Notes: generated from the sequence alone by a model not told the origin. A stretch of 64,000 nt of DNA from Plantago major (GCA_026545765.1 CM048840.1:8876765-8940764); one strand, 5' to 3'. Counted from the first letter of the stretch, positions 1 to 11,146 are shown. Numbers and translations: made by a program.

Positions 1-730
1 TGTTAGATATTTTGTTAGAAATATCTGTTTAGATTTTGATCAGCAACATGATGACTTATCTTAGTCTCAGAAAGGTGATTAGTACTCTTGGTTCACTTGA
101 ACATTGTAAAAGAGGAAACTCACTAAGTATGATAGTCTAGCTAATCTTGTATAGGATGTTAGGTCTCAAAATGTAATTTTTATTTTATGGAGAGAAGACC
201 AAGAAGAAGACATCCAAGCAGAACAAGCTCAACGACATTGAAGACTTGAAGAAACTGCACAAGATTACTGAAACTGTTTTTCAGATACCTTAGCCAGATA
301 TCTTGAAGACACGAACAGTTTTAAACAAACTGTGTCACAAGAGATATCTGAGAAATAAAAGGCCTATCTGAAAACAAGGAAAGTGTCCACAGATATCTAT
401 TCTCAGATACCTTGAGCAATAACCACATTTCTGAAAAAGAAATATATATATTGCAAACAAAGTTGTTTCAATAAAAGTGGTATCTGAAGATTGAAGATAA
501 GGACATGCAAAGAATCAAATAACACTAGTCTCTGATACAAAGCATAGTTCCGTTGGCACTACAGGACAAAAAGTATAGTACAATGCATTTAATGTACGGA
601 CAGAGATGTCTGAATAAAAGCAACGACAGCTTCTGAAGAAGAAGACAAAACCTGCTACAGTACTATACACAGATATCAATAGTTTGAATTTGAGCCTAAC
701 GGATACTATTCAAACGGCACTCAAATTCAT

Positions 731-740
731 CTATAAATAT
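731..740 (+). promoter_or_regulatory. LTR TATA box
   Basis: CTATAAATAT, about 940 bases before the LTR end, in the expected position for the retrotransposon promoter. Transcription would start near 765. Confidence 0.6.
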
Positions 741-1140
741 CAACACTTAGACTGCTTGAAGAGACACACCTTGAACAAAACGACACAACGCTGAACACCT
801 TACTCTCTCAAAGCAACTTACTTATCCTCAAAGCTTTCTGTTGCGACCAAAGCTTTTGATCTTGAGTAACACTGAAGTTCTAAGTGTCCTGATCCTAAAC
901 AAGCACAGCTATCTGTGAAAGAGTTGAAACGAAAGATCAAGTATCTGAGATTCATTCTCTTAAACACTTATCTAAGACTTGGGTCAGTAAAAAGAACAAG
1001 ATACCATACATTGAAAAGTGTATTAAGTATACTTGATTCACAGAGCTATCTGAATAACTGAATAAGTTATTAAAGAAGCTCATCTGACAACTCAAACCAA
1101 AACCAACACCATAACTGGCGTGGAGTATGTGAAGTAATTA

Positions 1141-1321
1141 GTTTGAAAATCGGGAATAACTCCAAGGTTACCGAGTATAGGAAGTACTTGATTTGGGAAA
1201 CTAAGGAATAACTCAAGGTTATTGAGTATAGGAAGTACTTAGCTTGGGAAGCTAGGAATAACTCAAAGGTTTCGAGTGCAGAAGTACTTGGTCAGGAAAG
1301 CCGGGGAACAACTCAGGGGGA
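1141..1321 (+). repeat. Tandem repeats of about 51 bp in the LTR (3.5 copies)
   Basis: Three diverged copies begin near 1141, 1191 and 1243, with a partial fourth from about 1293. Each holds a core like GGAATAACTCAAGGTT followed by GAGTATAGGAAGTACTT. They lie in the transcribed R-U5 part of the LTR. Confidence 0.75.
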
Positions 1322-1673
1322 ATATTTGGTTGGGAACCAATTGTTAAGAATCTTAGAATAGGATTATTGTAAGGAGAACTCAATTATCTGTTCTAGTGAA
1401 TTTTAGGTCTCTGATAGACCGAAGTGGATTAGTTGGAGGATTACGCCACCTCCAGATACCACTATACTTGTTGTGTTATTTACCTTTCTGTATTTACATT
1501 TCAGCAACACACACACACACTTTAACTGCTTTACACTTATCTTTATTAAGTCTTCCGCTCGATTCTAAGTATCGATATCTATTCGGATATCTCGAGAAAT
1601 AGTTTTATCGACAAAAGTTTTAAAAGACTATTCACCCCCTAGTCTTTTACTTTGCGTTATCTGGACCAACAAG

Positions 1674-1685
1674 TGGTATCGAGCG
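1674..1685 (+). other. Primer-binding site (initiator tRNA-Met type)
   Basis: TGGTATCGAGCG lies two bases after the LTR end and resembles the common plant copia primer site TGGTATCAGAGC, with differences at its 3' side. Confidence 0.7.
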
Positions 1686-1843
1686 GGAGGTTCAAGCTTC
1701 TATATGAACCTAGATCCCCAGATAGGTGAAGGAACTTTGTCCATTTTCGAGGACTATTTAATTTGTGTGTTAAGTGTGCAGGTATATCTCTGAGTGATGC
1801 ACCCATTCTCAAACCAGAGAATTACGAGAAATAGAAAAATAAC

Positions 1844-2360
1844 ATGATGCTCCACCTTGAAGCCATAAGTGACGAAATGATCGAAGTGATAAAGAATGGC
1901 CCAATAGTCATTCAACAACTCAAACAATTCATGGAGGTTTCTAATGGTAGAGACAGAGATCAAAGCGACGGATCTTCACAAACCGATGCGTCAACACGTG
2001 GGAGATCTACTAGTCAAGTCATTCTGAACAAAGCCAGAGAACTGGACATCGGAAGATGCCAAGAGAAATCGTCTGGATGGTCAAGCTCGTAATATCATCA
2101 TCAGATCGACACCTGAGCACATACAGTGTAAACTGTGGGTGCTAAAACGGCGAAAGTTGCCTGGCAACTGATTGAAGAAATCGTGCGGGCTGAAAACCAA
2201 AGAAAACAAGTTCGAAGTTCTCAAGTTGAAATTTCAAAATTTCAAACAAGGACCCATCAAACTCGAAGAACTTGATTTCAGATTTACCACTCTCATGAGT
2301 GACATGGCGCTCTTGGGAAAGCAGATACTCCCAATCGTAAAAGATTAAGACTATGGTCAA
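1844..2360 (+). pseudogene. SIRE-type copia gag, N-terminal remnant
   Basis: This is the decayed first part of gag, the capsid-like protein. An open piece (1844-2092) is followed by segments in other frames, one of which reads like the plant gag UBN2 region (ELDFRFTTLMSDMALLGK, about 2266-2320). Successive small indels break the frame, so no continuous protein can be made. It lies about 160 bp after the primer-binding site, where gag is expected, and leads into the long open frame that begins at 2411. Confidence 0.6.
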
Positions 2361-2410
2361 GTCTTAACCACAACTGGGAGCATACCAAATTCTTTTATTT
2401 TAACCAAGGA

Positions 2411-3853
2411 ATGCCAAATATCACTCCAGTGGAACTTTTCTCTCATCTTGCTACTGTTGATTATGAGACAACTCAAAGAGAACAAACAACTGAAAAGTTG
2501 CAAAACGTTGCTCTAGTCACTCAAGGAACTTCTGAAAAGAAGAAAAGCAAGGAAGAAACTGAGGATGCTCTTGCTGCAAAGCAAATGAGCAAATATATCA
2601 GTCGAGAAATTGAAAGAAGGAAAGCCAAAGAGAAGCTGAAAAAGCATCTAGGCTCAAACTATCACCAGTACAAAAATATGCAAAGCTCGCTGAACAAGCC
2701 AGCTCAGAAAGCATCATGTACTGAGGAAGCAGAAATTGGAAACGATATCTGTTTCTATTGTCAGAAACCTGGCCACTTCAAGAAGGATTGTCCTGCCCTC
2801 AACAAACTAAGGACAGGTGACAAGAAAGATAGGAGAATCTTCAGAAGAAGCCAGAAAGCTTTGTTAACTGAAGAAAGAAAGAAAATCCAAATTCAACTGG
2901 ATGCTCTAGACGTTGAGACAGATTCTGAAGATGACAATTCAGATGACTCAACCTTACCATCACCAGAATTATGTGGAGTTACTCATGATATAATCGACTT
3001 CGGCCTCAAGAAGAATGAAATGTGGAGTTCTTTGAAATTGACTGGTCGACATCTCCAACATAGAAATCATCTTATGGCTGATGAGGTAACAAATACTTCT
3101 TGTTATACTTATGAAAGTGATGAAGAGGAAATAAAAAATCTAGAAAATCTCAGGAAAGAACTTGACATCTATGAAAGAGAATTTCTAATGATCCGAGCTA
3201 GAGCCGAAAACCTTGAAGAAGAAAAGAATTCTCTTGCAAAGGAAAATTCTCAATTAGTTAAAGTATCTGAGAGAAAGGATGCTGAAAATGCATCTCTCAA
3301 AGCTCAGATATCTGAGACTGAAAAGTCACATCTGTATAATGGCGATGAATTACGAAAGAAATATGAAGATCTTCTTTCTGAGAACAAGGAACTCAAGAAG
3401 AAAGAATTATCTTTTCAATCTTATGCCAAAGCTAGTGACACTCTTACTGAAGTACAATCTTACTTAAGAGATCCTTCAGAAAAGAAAGGACTTGGGCTGA
3501 ATACACAGACAGATTGTTCTATCACTCTGAATAAGAGTAAGGAGAGAAGAACATTTGTAAGTACTCAGCAAGACGGTTCCCATGCAATCTATAGTATCGG
3601 TGAGAAGACAAAGATTGTTGACAAAGGAAAGGCAGTTGCGACTAAACCTTTGTGGGAAAAACAAGTCAAAAACAAAACTGTTGGGCACGTCTCTGAAAAG
3701 AAACATGACACTGAAAAGTGTAAACACCCACAGTGCTATGTCTCTCAAAAAGGTAGAATTGCAGGAGCTGGCAAATTCTCCCATGTCACTTTTTCTGGAA
3801 AGAAATTGAACCAACCAGAGACTAGCAAAGCTGCTGAGAAAAGATTCAGATAG
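2411..3853 (+). pseudogene. SIRE-type copia gag, zinc-knuckle and coiled-coil part
   Basis: This is a 480-residue open stretch of the gag polyprotein. A CCHC zinc knuckle (CFYCQKPGHFKKDC, about residues 114-127) would bind element RNA. It is followed by an acidic segment and a long charged heptad-like region (about residues 230-330) predicted to form a coiled coil, typical of the oversized SIRE gag. The reading frame ends at 3853 with a TAG. The same protein continues in the next frame, so a one-base indel near 3845 separates gag from the following protease part. The first Met shown is not a real start: homology continues upstream in broken form. Confidence 0.8.
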
Positions 3854-4914
3854 CTTCAAGTGCTCGAAACGGTATTGGCTACAAAGGCATCGGAAAACAA
3901 CTTGCTCATGAGTACAAGCAGGAGCAAGAACGATGGCTGAAAGCTAGAATTGCTCAAAGCAATTATCAGAAGTGGAAGTTAAATCAAGCCACTGAAAATC
4001 TGAATGCCAGGGCTAGAAGAAATCTGGCAAGGAAAGCTAAGTTTGCTGAAAAGCAAACTCAGAAACCTGACAGGTATCTGAAAGCATCATATGGAGCACC
4101 TAGGAACACACCAAGGAAGAAAATAATTCTTACTAATGATAACATTCATTCAAATAGAATTCCTCCTTATGTTCCTGTCAGACAAAAGAATATTTCAAAG
4201 AAATTCATTCAAAAATGGATTCCTACTGGAAGATCTTTTAATTCTGACGGTTCCATCAAAGATATGAGAACCTAATCTCCTGTTTCCTGTTGTGTGCAGA
4301 ATGCTTCCTGGACTAAAGCACAATGGCTATTTGATAGTGGATGCGGAAAGCACATGACAGGAGACAAAGCAAATCTGGTCGATTACAAAGCTTGCAACAC
4401 AGGACCAGATATCAGATTTGCTGGAGGAGAATTAAATCCCTCTCTGGGATTTGGCAACGTCAAATTGGGGACTTTAACAATCACTGACGTATTACATGTT
4501 AAGGATTTGAAATATAATTTATTTAGCATGAGCCAGTTTGCAGACAAGGGTTTTACTATAAAATTCAAAGCTAAATACTGCAAACTAATTGACAATGAGT
4601 CAAAGCAGACAGTCTTAGTTGGTCGGCGGAAAGGCAGTCTTTATGTTGCCGATTGGGCATCTGCCACAACTGAAGAATGTATCATGGTGAGTCAATCTGG
4701 TCACACAGAAGAGCACTGGTTATGGCACAAAAGAATGAGTCACTTGAACTTCAAGACTCTGAACAGACTTGCCAAGAAAGAGTTAGTGGTTGGCCTTCCC
4801 AGAACATCTTTCAGAAAGGATGGTATCTGTTCTGCCTGTCAGATGGGGAAACAATCTAAGATCTCTTTCAAGTGCAAAATCAGACACCCAATAGGTAGAG
4901 ACAATGACCTATAG
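3854..4914 (+). pseudogene. SIRE-type copia protease and pre-integrase part
   Basis: After the frameshift a basic region (3855-4275) ends in a TAA. The next open piece (4294-4914) begins with the aspartic protease site WLFDSGCGKHMTG (about 4324-4362) and conserved FDSG and LKYNLFSMSQ motifs. The GAG pre-integrase domain follows, with WLWHKRMSHLNFKTL and the CSACQMGKQ zinc ligands (about 4720-4860). Together these would process the polyprotein and start the integrase. Homology is lost at about residue 196, where unrelated codons run to a stop. The integrase catalytic core is absent. Confidence 0.8.
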
Positions 4915-4960
4915 GAACACCCAATAAAGTAGGGTTTCTTCGGACAATGGGACTTAATAA
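4880..4960. other. Breakpoint joining truncated copia and gypsy elements
   Basis: Copia pre-integrase homology ends near 4880. From about 5047 the sequence is the antisense gene of a gypsy element. Neither the rest of the copia element nor the gypsy 3' LTR is present. Near the switch ACACCCAATA occurs twice (about 4886 and 4918), a short homology that could have guided a deletion. Confidence 0.5.
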
Positions 4961-6435
4961 GATACATAAACGAACTCTCGGACGACCACAACATCATTTT
5001 CTGATCCGTTTCCTTGTGCCCTAGGATGTCCGGGAGTGATAGTTAGAACCAACACGAAGTTCAAGAATATGATGACGGAATAATTCAAGGGTCCGAGTCT
5101 GTTACGGTAACCTCATCCGTGTCAGACCACCCGGAGTTGGAAATTTCGCAGAACAGACCTCCTGCGGAGGTACGCAACGCGGACGTTGTGGAGGTCATCT
5201 CGTCCGAAGATTCAGATGTTGGGCATGGGGTCCGTGGCACTGCCACTACTCGAAATAATATTGTGGGTATCCAAACGAATGTTGTGAGAACAAGGGTACG
5301 GGTTCAATCCCGGACCATTGGCAGTGGTGGCATGCTTGCTGGTATGAGTGTGCCCCGGACAGAACAAGGAGGCGACACTGATCGTGAGGTAGATGATATA
5401 GAGATGTTCGAGGCTGGGGAGGAGGACCGTGTTGTGATGGAAACAGGTCCGACTAATCCAAGTGCATCTGGGAGACACGAAGTTGAAGGAGAAGAGGAGG
5501 AAGAAGGAGAAGAAGAGGAGGATGATGAGGAAGAAGAGGAGGAAGCCTCTCAAATCGCTCGTCCGCGGGGACGCTCTGGGCGGAACAATCGCCAGATTGT
5601 TCTACATCCTAGAGTGCCCGCACATCCTAATCCGCCCCTTGCTGCGGGTCGTGGAGCTCAAGCGGCACGGACTAAATTCCCTCGTCCTGCGTTTGCTGTA
5701 ATAATCGCGGACCCATACGGTGAACTCAATGCGGATGGGTTGCTTCCCACCTGTCCGTCCAAGGTGAAGCATAAAGATATTCCGGAGTGGAGGCGGAAGT
5801 GGGAGATTCTCGAGTCCGTCGAGATTATGGTTCAAGATACCGGACATGCTTTCTACAATCCACTAGCTGGATATATGTGCGTGCATGAAGCAGCTTTCTC
5901 CTGTGGATGGAAGGTTCCCATCGCTTCCGAATTTAAGCACATTCTGAATCATATCGGGATTGGTCCGAGCCAGGTTATCCCCAAATCTTTTGGGAACCTT
6001 ATCTGTTTTGCGGTCTTCTGTGCAAGAAGAAGAAGCCGGTGACCTTCGAAAACTTCCGGCAGTTGTTCAATGTCACCTTTAGTCCGGGGAATTCCCTTTT
6101 TTATACGTTTGTAAATAGGAAGTCGTACAACTTCATTTCTGATCCCATCTCCTCGTTCGGATCGAAGTGGTGGGAAAAGTACATCTTCGTGCGGATGGCT
6201 TTGATGCCTGGGGAGTCCGCGGGGAGACGAGAGCAGTGGGGGTTGCCCACAAAGTTTTTGAGGGAAAGTATTCCGGATTGGCGCCCTCTTCCCAAAAACG
6301 TGGCTCCGTGGGTGGCGGAAATCCACAAGAAAAATAATCCACCAACGTATCTGTTTCACAGATTGATCTGTCAGCCGCTGCCTTATTTGTGCGGACTGAC
6401 TGATGTCGTTGAGGTCGGAGGGAAGACCGACTTCT

Positions 6436-6535
6436 GTAAGGATTCTTTAGAACTCGTGTGTTCTTTCTGTTTTGTAGTTGTCCACTATTCATAGTTTTAT
6501 AAGTCCGTATCTGACATCGTTTGTTCCTTTCGCAG
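6436..6535 (+). other. Intron 1 of the antisense gene
   Basis: Donor TCT|GTAAGG and acceptor CTTTCGCAG|CT, 100 bp. Removal joins the frames on either side exactly (ending GACTTCT, resuming CTTACTGG) and preserves phase. Confidence 0.65.
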
Positions 6536-7059
6536 CTTACTGGTTCGAGTACGTCATGTCGACCCTCCGAGAGAAGAAGAAGCAGCAGAGGGAGCAACAA
6601 GCCCTTGAGCTTGCCACTGGCCAGAGGGCCAAAATTATAAACACTTCCGCGGGTCTGCCTATGGCGGATCCTAAAAATGCAGCCCTGTTTGCTGCGAAGG
6701 AGGAAAGGCGGAAGAAGGCGGGTGAGGATCCGCAGACCTTGGAGGTGCCTGACAAAGGCAAAGCTCCCGCTACCCGAAGTGCTGCTGCTCCGAGGTCGCC
6801 AACTTCTACTGCCCCGAGGACCTCTGGGCCCGGCGATTCTGCTGCATCTGCACCTCCTCAGGACGTGCTGATGCGGGATGTCATCGTTTCTGGCAGGAAA
6901 AGGAACGCAACCTCGGATGTAGCTCCTACATCGAAGAGGCAGCTATTTTCCGCTATCCAGCCGCTATCCGATCAAGCTGCCCTTGACGCGGAGTATGAAC
7001 GTAGTCGCGGACTCCCTGAGGTTGAGAGAGTCGGAGAGATCCACGAACTGCATCAAAGG

Positions 7060-7135
7060 GTAAGTGACTTCCGTGGTTTTGTAGTTTCTTCTTATGTTTG
7101 AAAATATAATTTCTGATTGTTCGGATTCCTTGTAG
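7060..7135 (+). other. Intron 2 of the antisense gene
   Basis: Donor AAAGG|GTAAGT and acceptor TTCCTTGTAG|AT, 76 bp, phase 0. The downstream frame is the one that continues to 7520, apart from two stop codons. Confidence 0.65.
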
Positions 7136-7962
7136 ATCGGATGCATGATCAGAGCCATGCAGTCGTAGGCCAGTGAACGGGCCACTATTGAGGAGGATCT
7201 GCATAAGGCGGTGGCTGCAGCGGCGGAGGAAGCGGACAAGGTCAAGCAGGTGGAGGCCAAGTCGTAGAAGAAGGATACGGTCATCACCAAGCTAAAGGTC
7301 AATTGGGACCAGACCAAGGCGGACTTGGAGTGGCAGGAGCACTTCATTGAAGGGGCAATGAAGTCGTTCCTGGAATCTAATGATGCGCTCCTCGAAGATC
7401 TCCAGTTCGCTCGGCTCCAAGCTGTGAAGGACTTCATGAAGTCGGATTCGTTCAAGTTCTTCATGGCGGACAAAGTCGATGCTCTCCGCCTGGAGGGGTT
7501 CTCATCCGCCACGGCCAACTACAAGCGAAGGGGTTGGTGCCTCCGAACTTCGATTGGAAGAATGAAGGATTGGACCCATCCGCGGATGATAGTGGAGTGG
7601 AGATTCTAGTGGAGGTCGTTCCGGCTGAGCGGTTGGCGGCGTGTGAGTTCACGAAGGTGGTCACCAATGAAGGTGATATTGAGATCAACAACGGTGGACC
7701 TTTTCTTCCCGAATGTGTTCCGAAGGCTCTGGAGAAGGTTTGCTTCATGCCTTTCCAGGACTACTTGAACTTCTTGAAGAACTGGTACTTCATGCCCTCT
7801 CGGATCGTTGGCCGAGACGTGGACTATAACCTATTTGAGAGTATAAAGGCATCATTCGATGCTGTTGATGAGTCCCGCGTGAATGCCTCAGCTGCCAATC
7901 CGTCTACCGCCAATCCGCCTGGAACCAATGAAGCCGGGCCAAGCCAGCCCCCTCCTCAATGA

Positions 7963-9333
7963 GAAGTCCGGGGTATGCCCCGTAAAAATTATTTAACAAT
8001 TGGATATTGATTTTTGATGGCACGGATACCAAGTGCATTGATTTTCCTTTTGGCCTGTAACATTTTGATAGGCACAATATCAATCTTCCTGGTATATCAA
8101 TGCTTTATTTTCTATACTCCCATGATCCGTCATAATATGCGCAGTTTTAGTAGATTGCATAAAGATACAACTCCTGCAAGCTCGGATCACTTCCTTCGAC
8201 TTGCAAGTTAGGTAAAAAGTATCAACTTGCAGTTTCTCGGACTGCTTGCTAGATAAACACTAGAAAATTTCCACAAAATGGGTGCACGGATTGATCAATG
8301 AGTTTATGCTCAGACACTTTTGTAGATAGTTAATAAGAGTTGAAAACATGGGCTGAATATGACTAAATGGGGTAAGCCCAAATGATCAAACATTGTCTAG
8401 CCCAGACGGATGGCCCAAGCCCATCGTCGACGTCAATCTTCTTACGTGGCGGACGCTGATTGGTTCGTCCTATCTATAAATACCCGAGTTCTCCATTGCA
8501 TTGATCGTACAATTCCGATTCTAATCTCTATTCTATTAAAAATTTATTTCTTCTTTCTTGAGCTCAGATTCCTCTGTCACCATTAAAATAGGCATAATAG
8601 GTGAATGGTTTCTTGACCAGTCTCCCCTCGAGACTCCCGTCCACTCTCAAATCGGTACGTGTTGTCTTTGGGTTTGAGAGTGGCGTGGGTCTAGAGGGAT
8701 GGATTGCTCGAGATCTGTTGTTAGGAAATGTAGATCTTGGAAAATTTTCCGATCTGGGTAAGCCGACGGACGATCCCATCGGTCCTATGCGTGATCCACC
8801 CGGTAGGAGCTTGTCCTGTCCGAGGAGCTGCTGGTGGGTGGGTCGGGATATGATCAATGTGTCAGATTCGTGTTTGGGTTCGAACGAATGGGTGTTTTGA
8901 AGAATCTTAATGTCCGGAGACTGATTCTTGATTTATCCGTGTTACAGGTACATCCCACTACTCGTTGTTTGTGGAAGGATTGATGATGTTGGTGTGCCGA
9001 GGAACCCTTTTCTTGAGAGATCCTTTGGTGAAGTTATGGCATATCTCGGAGAACATGACAGGCTTTTCCGTTGTAGTGTAGGTATTGTATGGATCCGTAT
9101 AGATATATCGGATCGTAACATGTACAAAGGGGATTGTGTGTACTTTCGTTTATTTGTACAAACAGGATTGTTGTTAGAATCCCTTTGCCATGCATATAAT
9201 CAAATTTTGTTTTGAATCGAAAGATGAAAGTTGTATTGATTTGCCATAAATCCAATTACAACTTGTGGGCTGCGTGGCCAATGACAAAAGAGTAACAAAA
9301 ACATAATTGACGGAGTTCCGCGTAACAAACGGT
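7963..9333. other. Non-coding 3' spacer of the Tat element
   Basis: The stretch lies between the stop of the antisense gene and the end of pol, which face each other. It has no convincing coding region. It holds a + strand TATA box (8473-8484) and pyrimidine-rich leader-like sequence after it. A long internal spacer here is usual in Tat elements. Confidence 0.6.
8473..8484 (+). promoter_or_regulatory. TATA box in the spacer, directed against pol
   Basis: TCTATAAATACC is preceded by GATTGGTTC (CCAAT-box complement) near 8458 and TTACGTGGC (G-box-like) near 8441, a compact plant promoter layout. It points rightward, into the antisense of integrase and RT. It is not upstream of the antisense gene at 5.0-8.0 kb. 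Confidence 0.45.
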
Positions 9334-10433
9334 TTAAACCCAGAATGTCAAAACAACTGACGGAGTTCCGTGTGACAGACCCCAAGCATAGAACTTTTGA
9401 AGGTTCTTGGCATTCCAAGTACGCTTGAGTGGGCGTTCGTGCTCGTCCTCCAGTTCATAACTTCCATTCACCCCAGCTCTGATGATCTTGTAAGGTCCTT
9501 CCCACTTGGGCTTGAGTTTCCTAATAGTGCTCAAGATATCAGCTCTGCGGAGCACTAAGTCTCCGACCTGTAAATCTTTAGCTCGAATATTCTTGTTGTA
9601 GGCCCGGGCTGCAGTTGCTTGATATCTGTGGATATTAGCCAATGCCTCGATCCTCTTCTGTTCTAGCATATCTAGGTCATAGATCCGAGCTTCCTGATTG
9701 GCGGAATCATGGAACTCTTGGAACCTCATTGTTTCAACCACAATCACTGTTGTATGACTGCTTCCGTGCCATAAACCAGAGCAAATGATGTCCCCCTAGT
9801 TGCAGTCCTTGATGTGGTGTGGTGAGCCCAGAGTACACCGTCTAGGTCATTCGCCCAACTATCCTGAGAGGTCCTTAGTCGCTTCTCCAGGATCTTGACA
9901 ATTGTCTTGTTCGTGGATTCAGCTTGTCCATTAGCCTGTGGATATCTTACAGATGAGAAGCGTTGCTCAATTTTGAAAGAAGCCAACCACTCCTTAAGTC
10001 TGTTACCCGAAAATTGAGCACCATTATCCGAGACAAGAATTCTCGGTAAACCAAAGCGACAAATGATGTTCTTCCAAATGAAGGTCCGCACATGGCTTTC
10101 CGTGATAGTGGCCACTGCTTCCGCTTCTACCCATTTGGTGAAATATTCCACGGCTACAATTAAGAACTTCTTCTGTTGTGTGCTTCTCGGGAAAGGTCCG
10201 ACAATATCGATGCCCCATTGATCAAACGGACATGCTATTACTGACGGAATCATTGGGTGTGTCGGACGATGGGGGATGTTTGCATAATACTGACAATCAA
10301 GACAGTTTCGGGCGAAGCTCGCGGAATCCTTGTCAACGGTATGCCAATAGTAACCTTGTCGAATGATCTTTTGATCAAGAGTCCGCCCGCCAGAATGACT
10401 TCCGCAGCTTCCGCTGTGAATTTCTTCAAGCAC
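9334..10433 (-). pseudogene. Tat gypsy integrase
   Basis: Integrase inserts the cDNA into host chromosomes. The open piece 10433-9744 starts with the zinc-binding part (His and His in SGSCGSHSGG and neighbours, then CLDCQ). The catalytic core follows, with Asp in WGIDIVGPF, Asp in LVSDNGAQF and Glu in NGQAESTNK, so the DDE triad is intact. A stop or frameshift at 9744 separates the C-terminal part (9747-9334), which has the family motifs VGDLVLRR, PKWEGPYKI and a WNAKNLQKFY end. No chromodomain follows, in line with the Tat/Athila branch. The N-terminal join to RNase H contains further breaks. Confidence 0.85.
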
Positions 10434-10583
10434 CGTCCTTGCTTATTGTGGATCCAAACATCTCATATGGGTTCCAGTGAAGGATTTCTTATACAAATCT
10501 TCCCCAAGTATGAAATACCTGTTTGCTCGGCACTGTACACTCCTTGACTCCTTCGGATCAGCAGGTAATGATCCGTCCTTGAG

Positions 10584-11146
10584 CTAATTAAAGATATCTG
10601 TCATCCAGTTTCTTCCTGTTTCAGTGACCATAATGGTTGGAGTAGGACTCATGACGGATGAGTTCCTAATTGTGAGTAGAATGACTCTTCTTGTGTCTAC
10701 AACAGTTGTTGCGGACGCATATTTTGCCAGAGTGTCCGCTCTTTCATTCCATTCCCTATCAAATTTCTCCAGAGTAAACTCCTCAAAGAGACTTACGTCT
10801 TGCTTTAGTAGCTCAAGATATTTGATCATTGTTGGGGGCCTTTTGTGGCAAAAGCGCCAGAAAACTGGGCTTCAACCAACAGTGAATCCGTATAAGCTCT
10901 GAGTTTCCGGACTTGTAGAGACTTAGCTATACATAGTCCAACCAACAATGCTTCATATTCTGCTTCGTTGTTTGTAACCTTGAAGTCCAAAGATATCACA
11001 TAGTCGAGTTCCGCTCCATCAGGGCTTCTAAGGTAGATTCTAATGCCTCCCACTCTTCCGGTGGATGAACCATCAACTTCCAATGTCGAAACATCGGTGG
11101 GCCGTTCCGTGGCTTGGGGATCTTTTATGGGCTCTTGAATTTTCAA
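10584..11146 (-). pseudogene. Second (aRNH-type) RNase H of the Tat element
   Basis: This is an additional RNase H domain, separate from the one attached to RT. Tat elements are known to have acquired such a domain, related to archaeal-type and plant RNase H. The catalytic residues are visible: Asp in LEVDGSSTG, Glu in NNEAEYEAL, Asp in AYTDSLLV and Asp in NERADTLAKY. The last lies in a separate open piece (10829-10584), because a frameshift near 10830-10850 splits the domain. It would degrade RNA in RNA-DNA hybrids during replication, or replace a weakened first RNase H. The region between 11147 and 11527 is a decayed linker with stops. Confidence 0.75.

Larger units (their letters stand above)
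1..1671 (+). repeat. 5' LTR of the SIRE-type copia element
   Basis: The sequence starts with TGTTAGATA at base 1 and ends with CCAACA at 1671, directly before a primer-binding site. A TATA box lies at 731-740, so U3 is about 0.75 kb and R-U5 about 0.9 kb. A CACCCCCTAG stretch near 1633 resembles the segment often seen shortly before the LTR end in this group. The second LTR is not in the window, so the left end rests only on the TG start and could lie outside. Confidence 0.7.
1..4890 (+). mobile_element. Truncated SIRE-type copia LTR retrotransposon
   Basis: From left to right the element has an LTR, a primer-binding site resembling the initiator tRNA-Met end, a long gag with zinc knuckle and coiled-coil tail, an aspartic protease DSG motif and the pre-integrase domain. 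That order and the very long gag fit the SIRE/Maximus branch of plant copia elements. Homology stops near 4885, just after the pre-integrase zinc region. The integrase core, RT, RNase H and 3' LTR are absent at this site, and the sequence changes to the flank of a gypsy element. Frameshifts and stops show that it is dead. The left edge coincides with the window edge, so the true LTR start is not certain. Confidence 0.85.
5047..7962 (+). pseudogene. Antisense accessory gene of the Tat element (putative gypsy type transposon domain)
   Basis: The gene runs opposite to pol in the 3' internal region, as in Grande-like Tat elements. Exon 1 (open from 5047) has a Glu/Asp-rich region (about 5490-5555). 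A conserved domain follows (about 5695-6330: DPYGELNADGLLPTCPS, then KWWEKYIF) that matches the plant family called putative gypsy type transposon. Exon 2 is rich in Lys, Pro and Ala. Exon 3 is a charged, probably coiled-coil region ending in a Pro-rich tail. Introns at 6436-6535 and 7060-7135 keep the frame when removed. It is broken by frameshifts near 6020 and 7520 and by TAG stops at 7166 and 7265. No in-frame ATG is seen at the front, so the 5' end is probably lost at the breakpoint. Its molecular role is unknown. Confidence 0.75.

Noticed and set aside
1396..1602. 68-codon reading in the first LTR
   Set aside because: Non-coding R-U5 sequence of the LTR.
5119..5121. Start codon for the antisense gene at 5119
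   Set aside because: The triplet is GTG and the frame is open further upstream to 5047; the true 5' end appears to be lost.
8601..8900. 99-codon + strand reading after the TATA box at 8473
   Set aside because: No recognisable domain; probably leader-like spacer of the Tat element.
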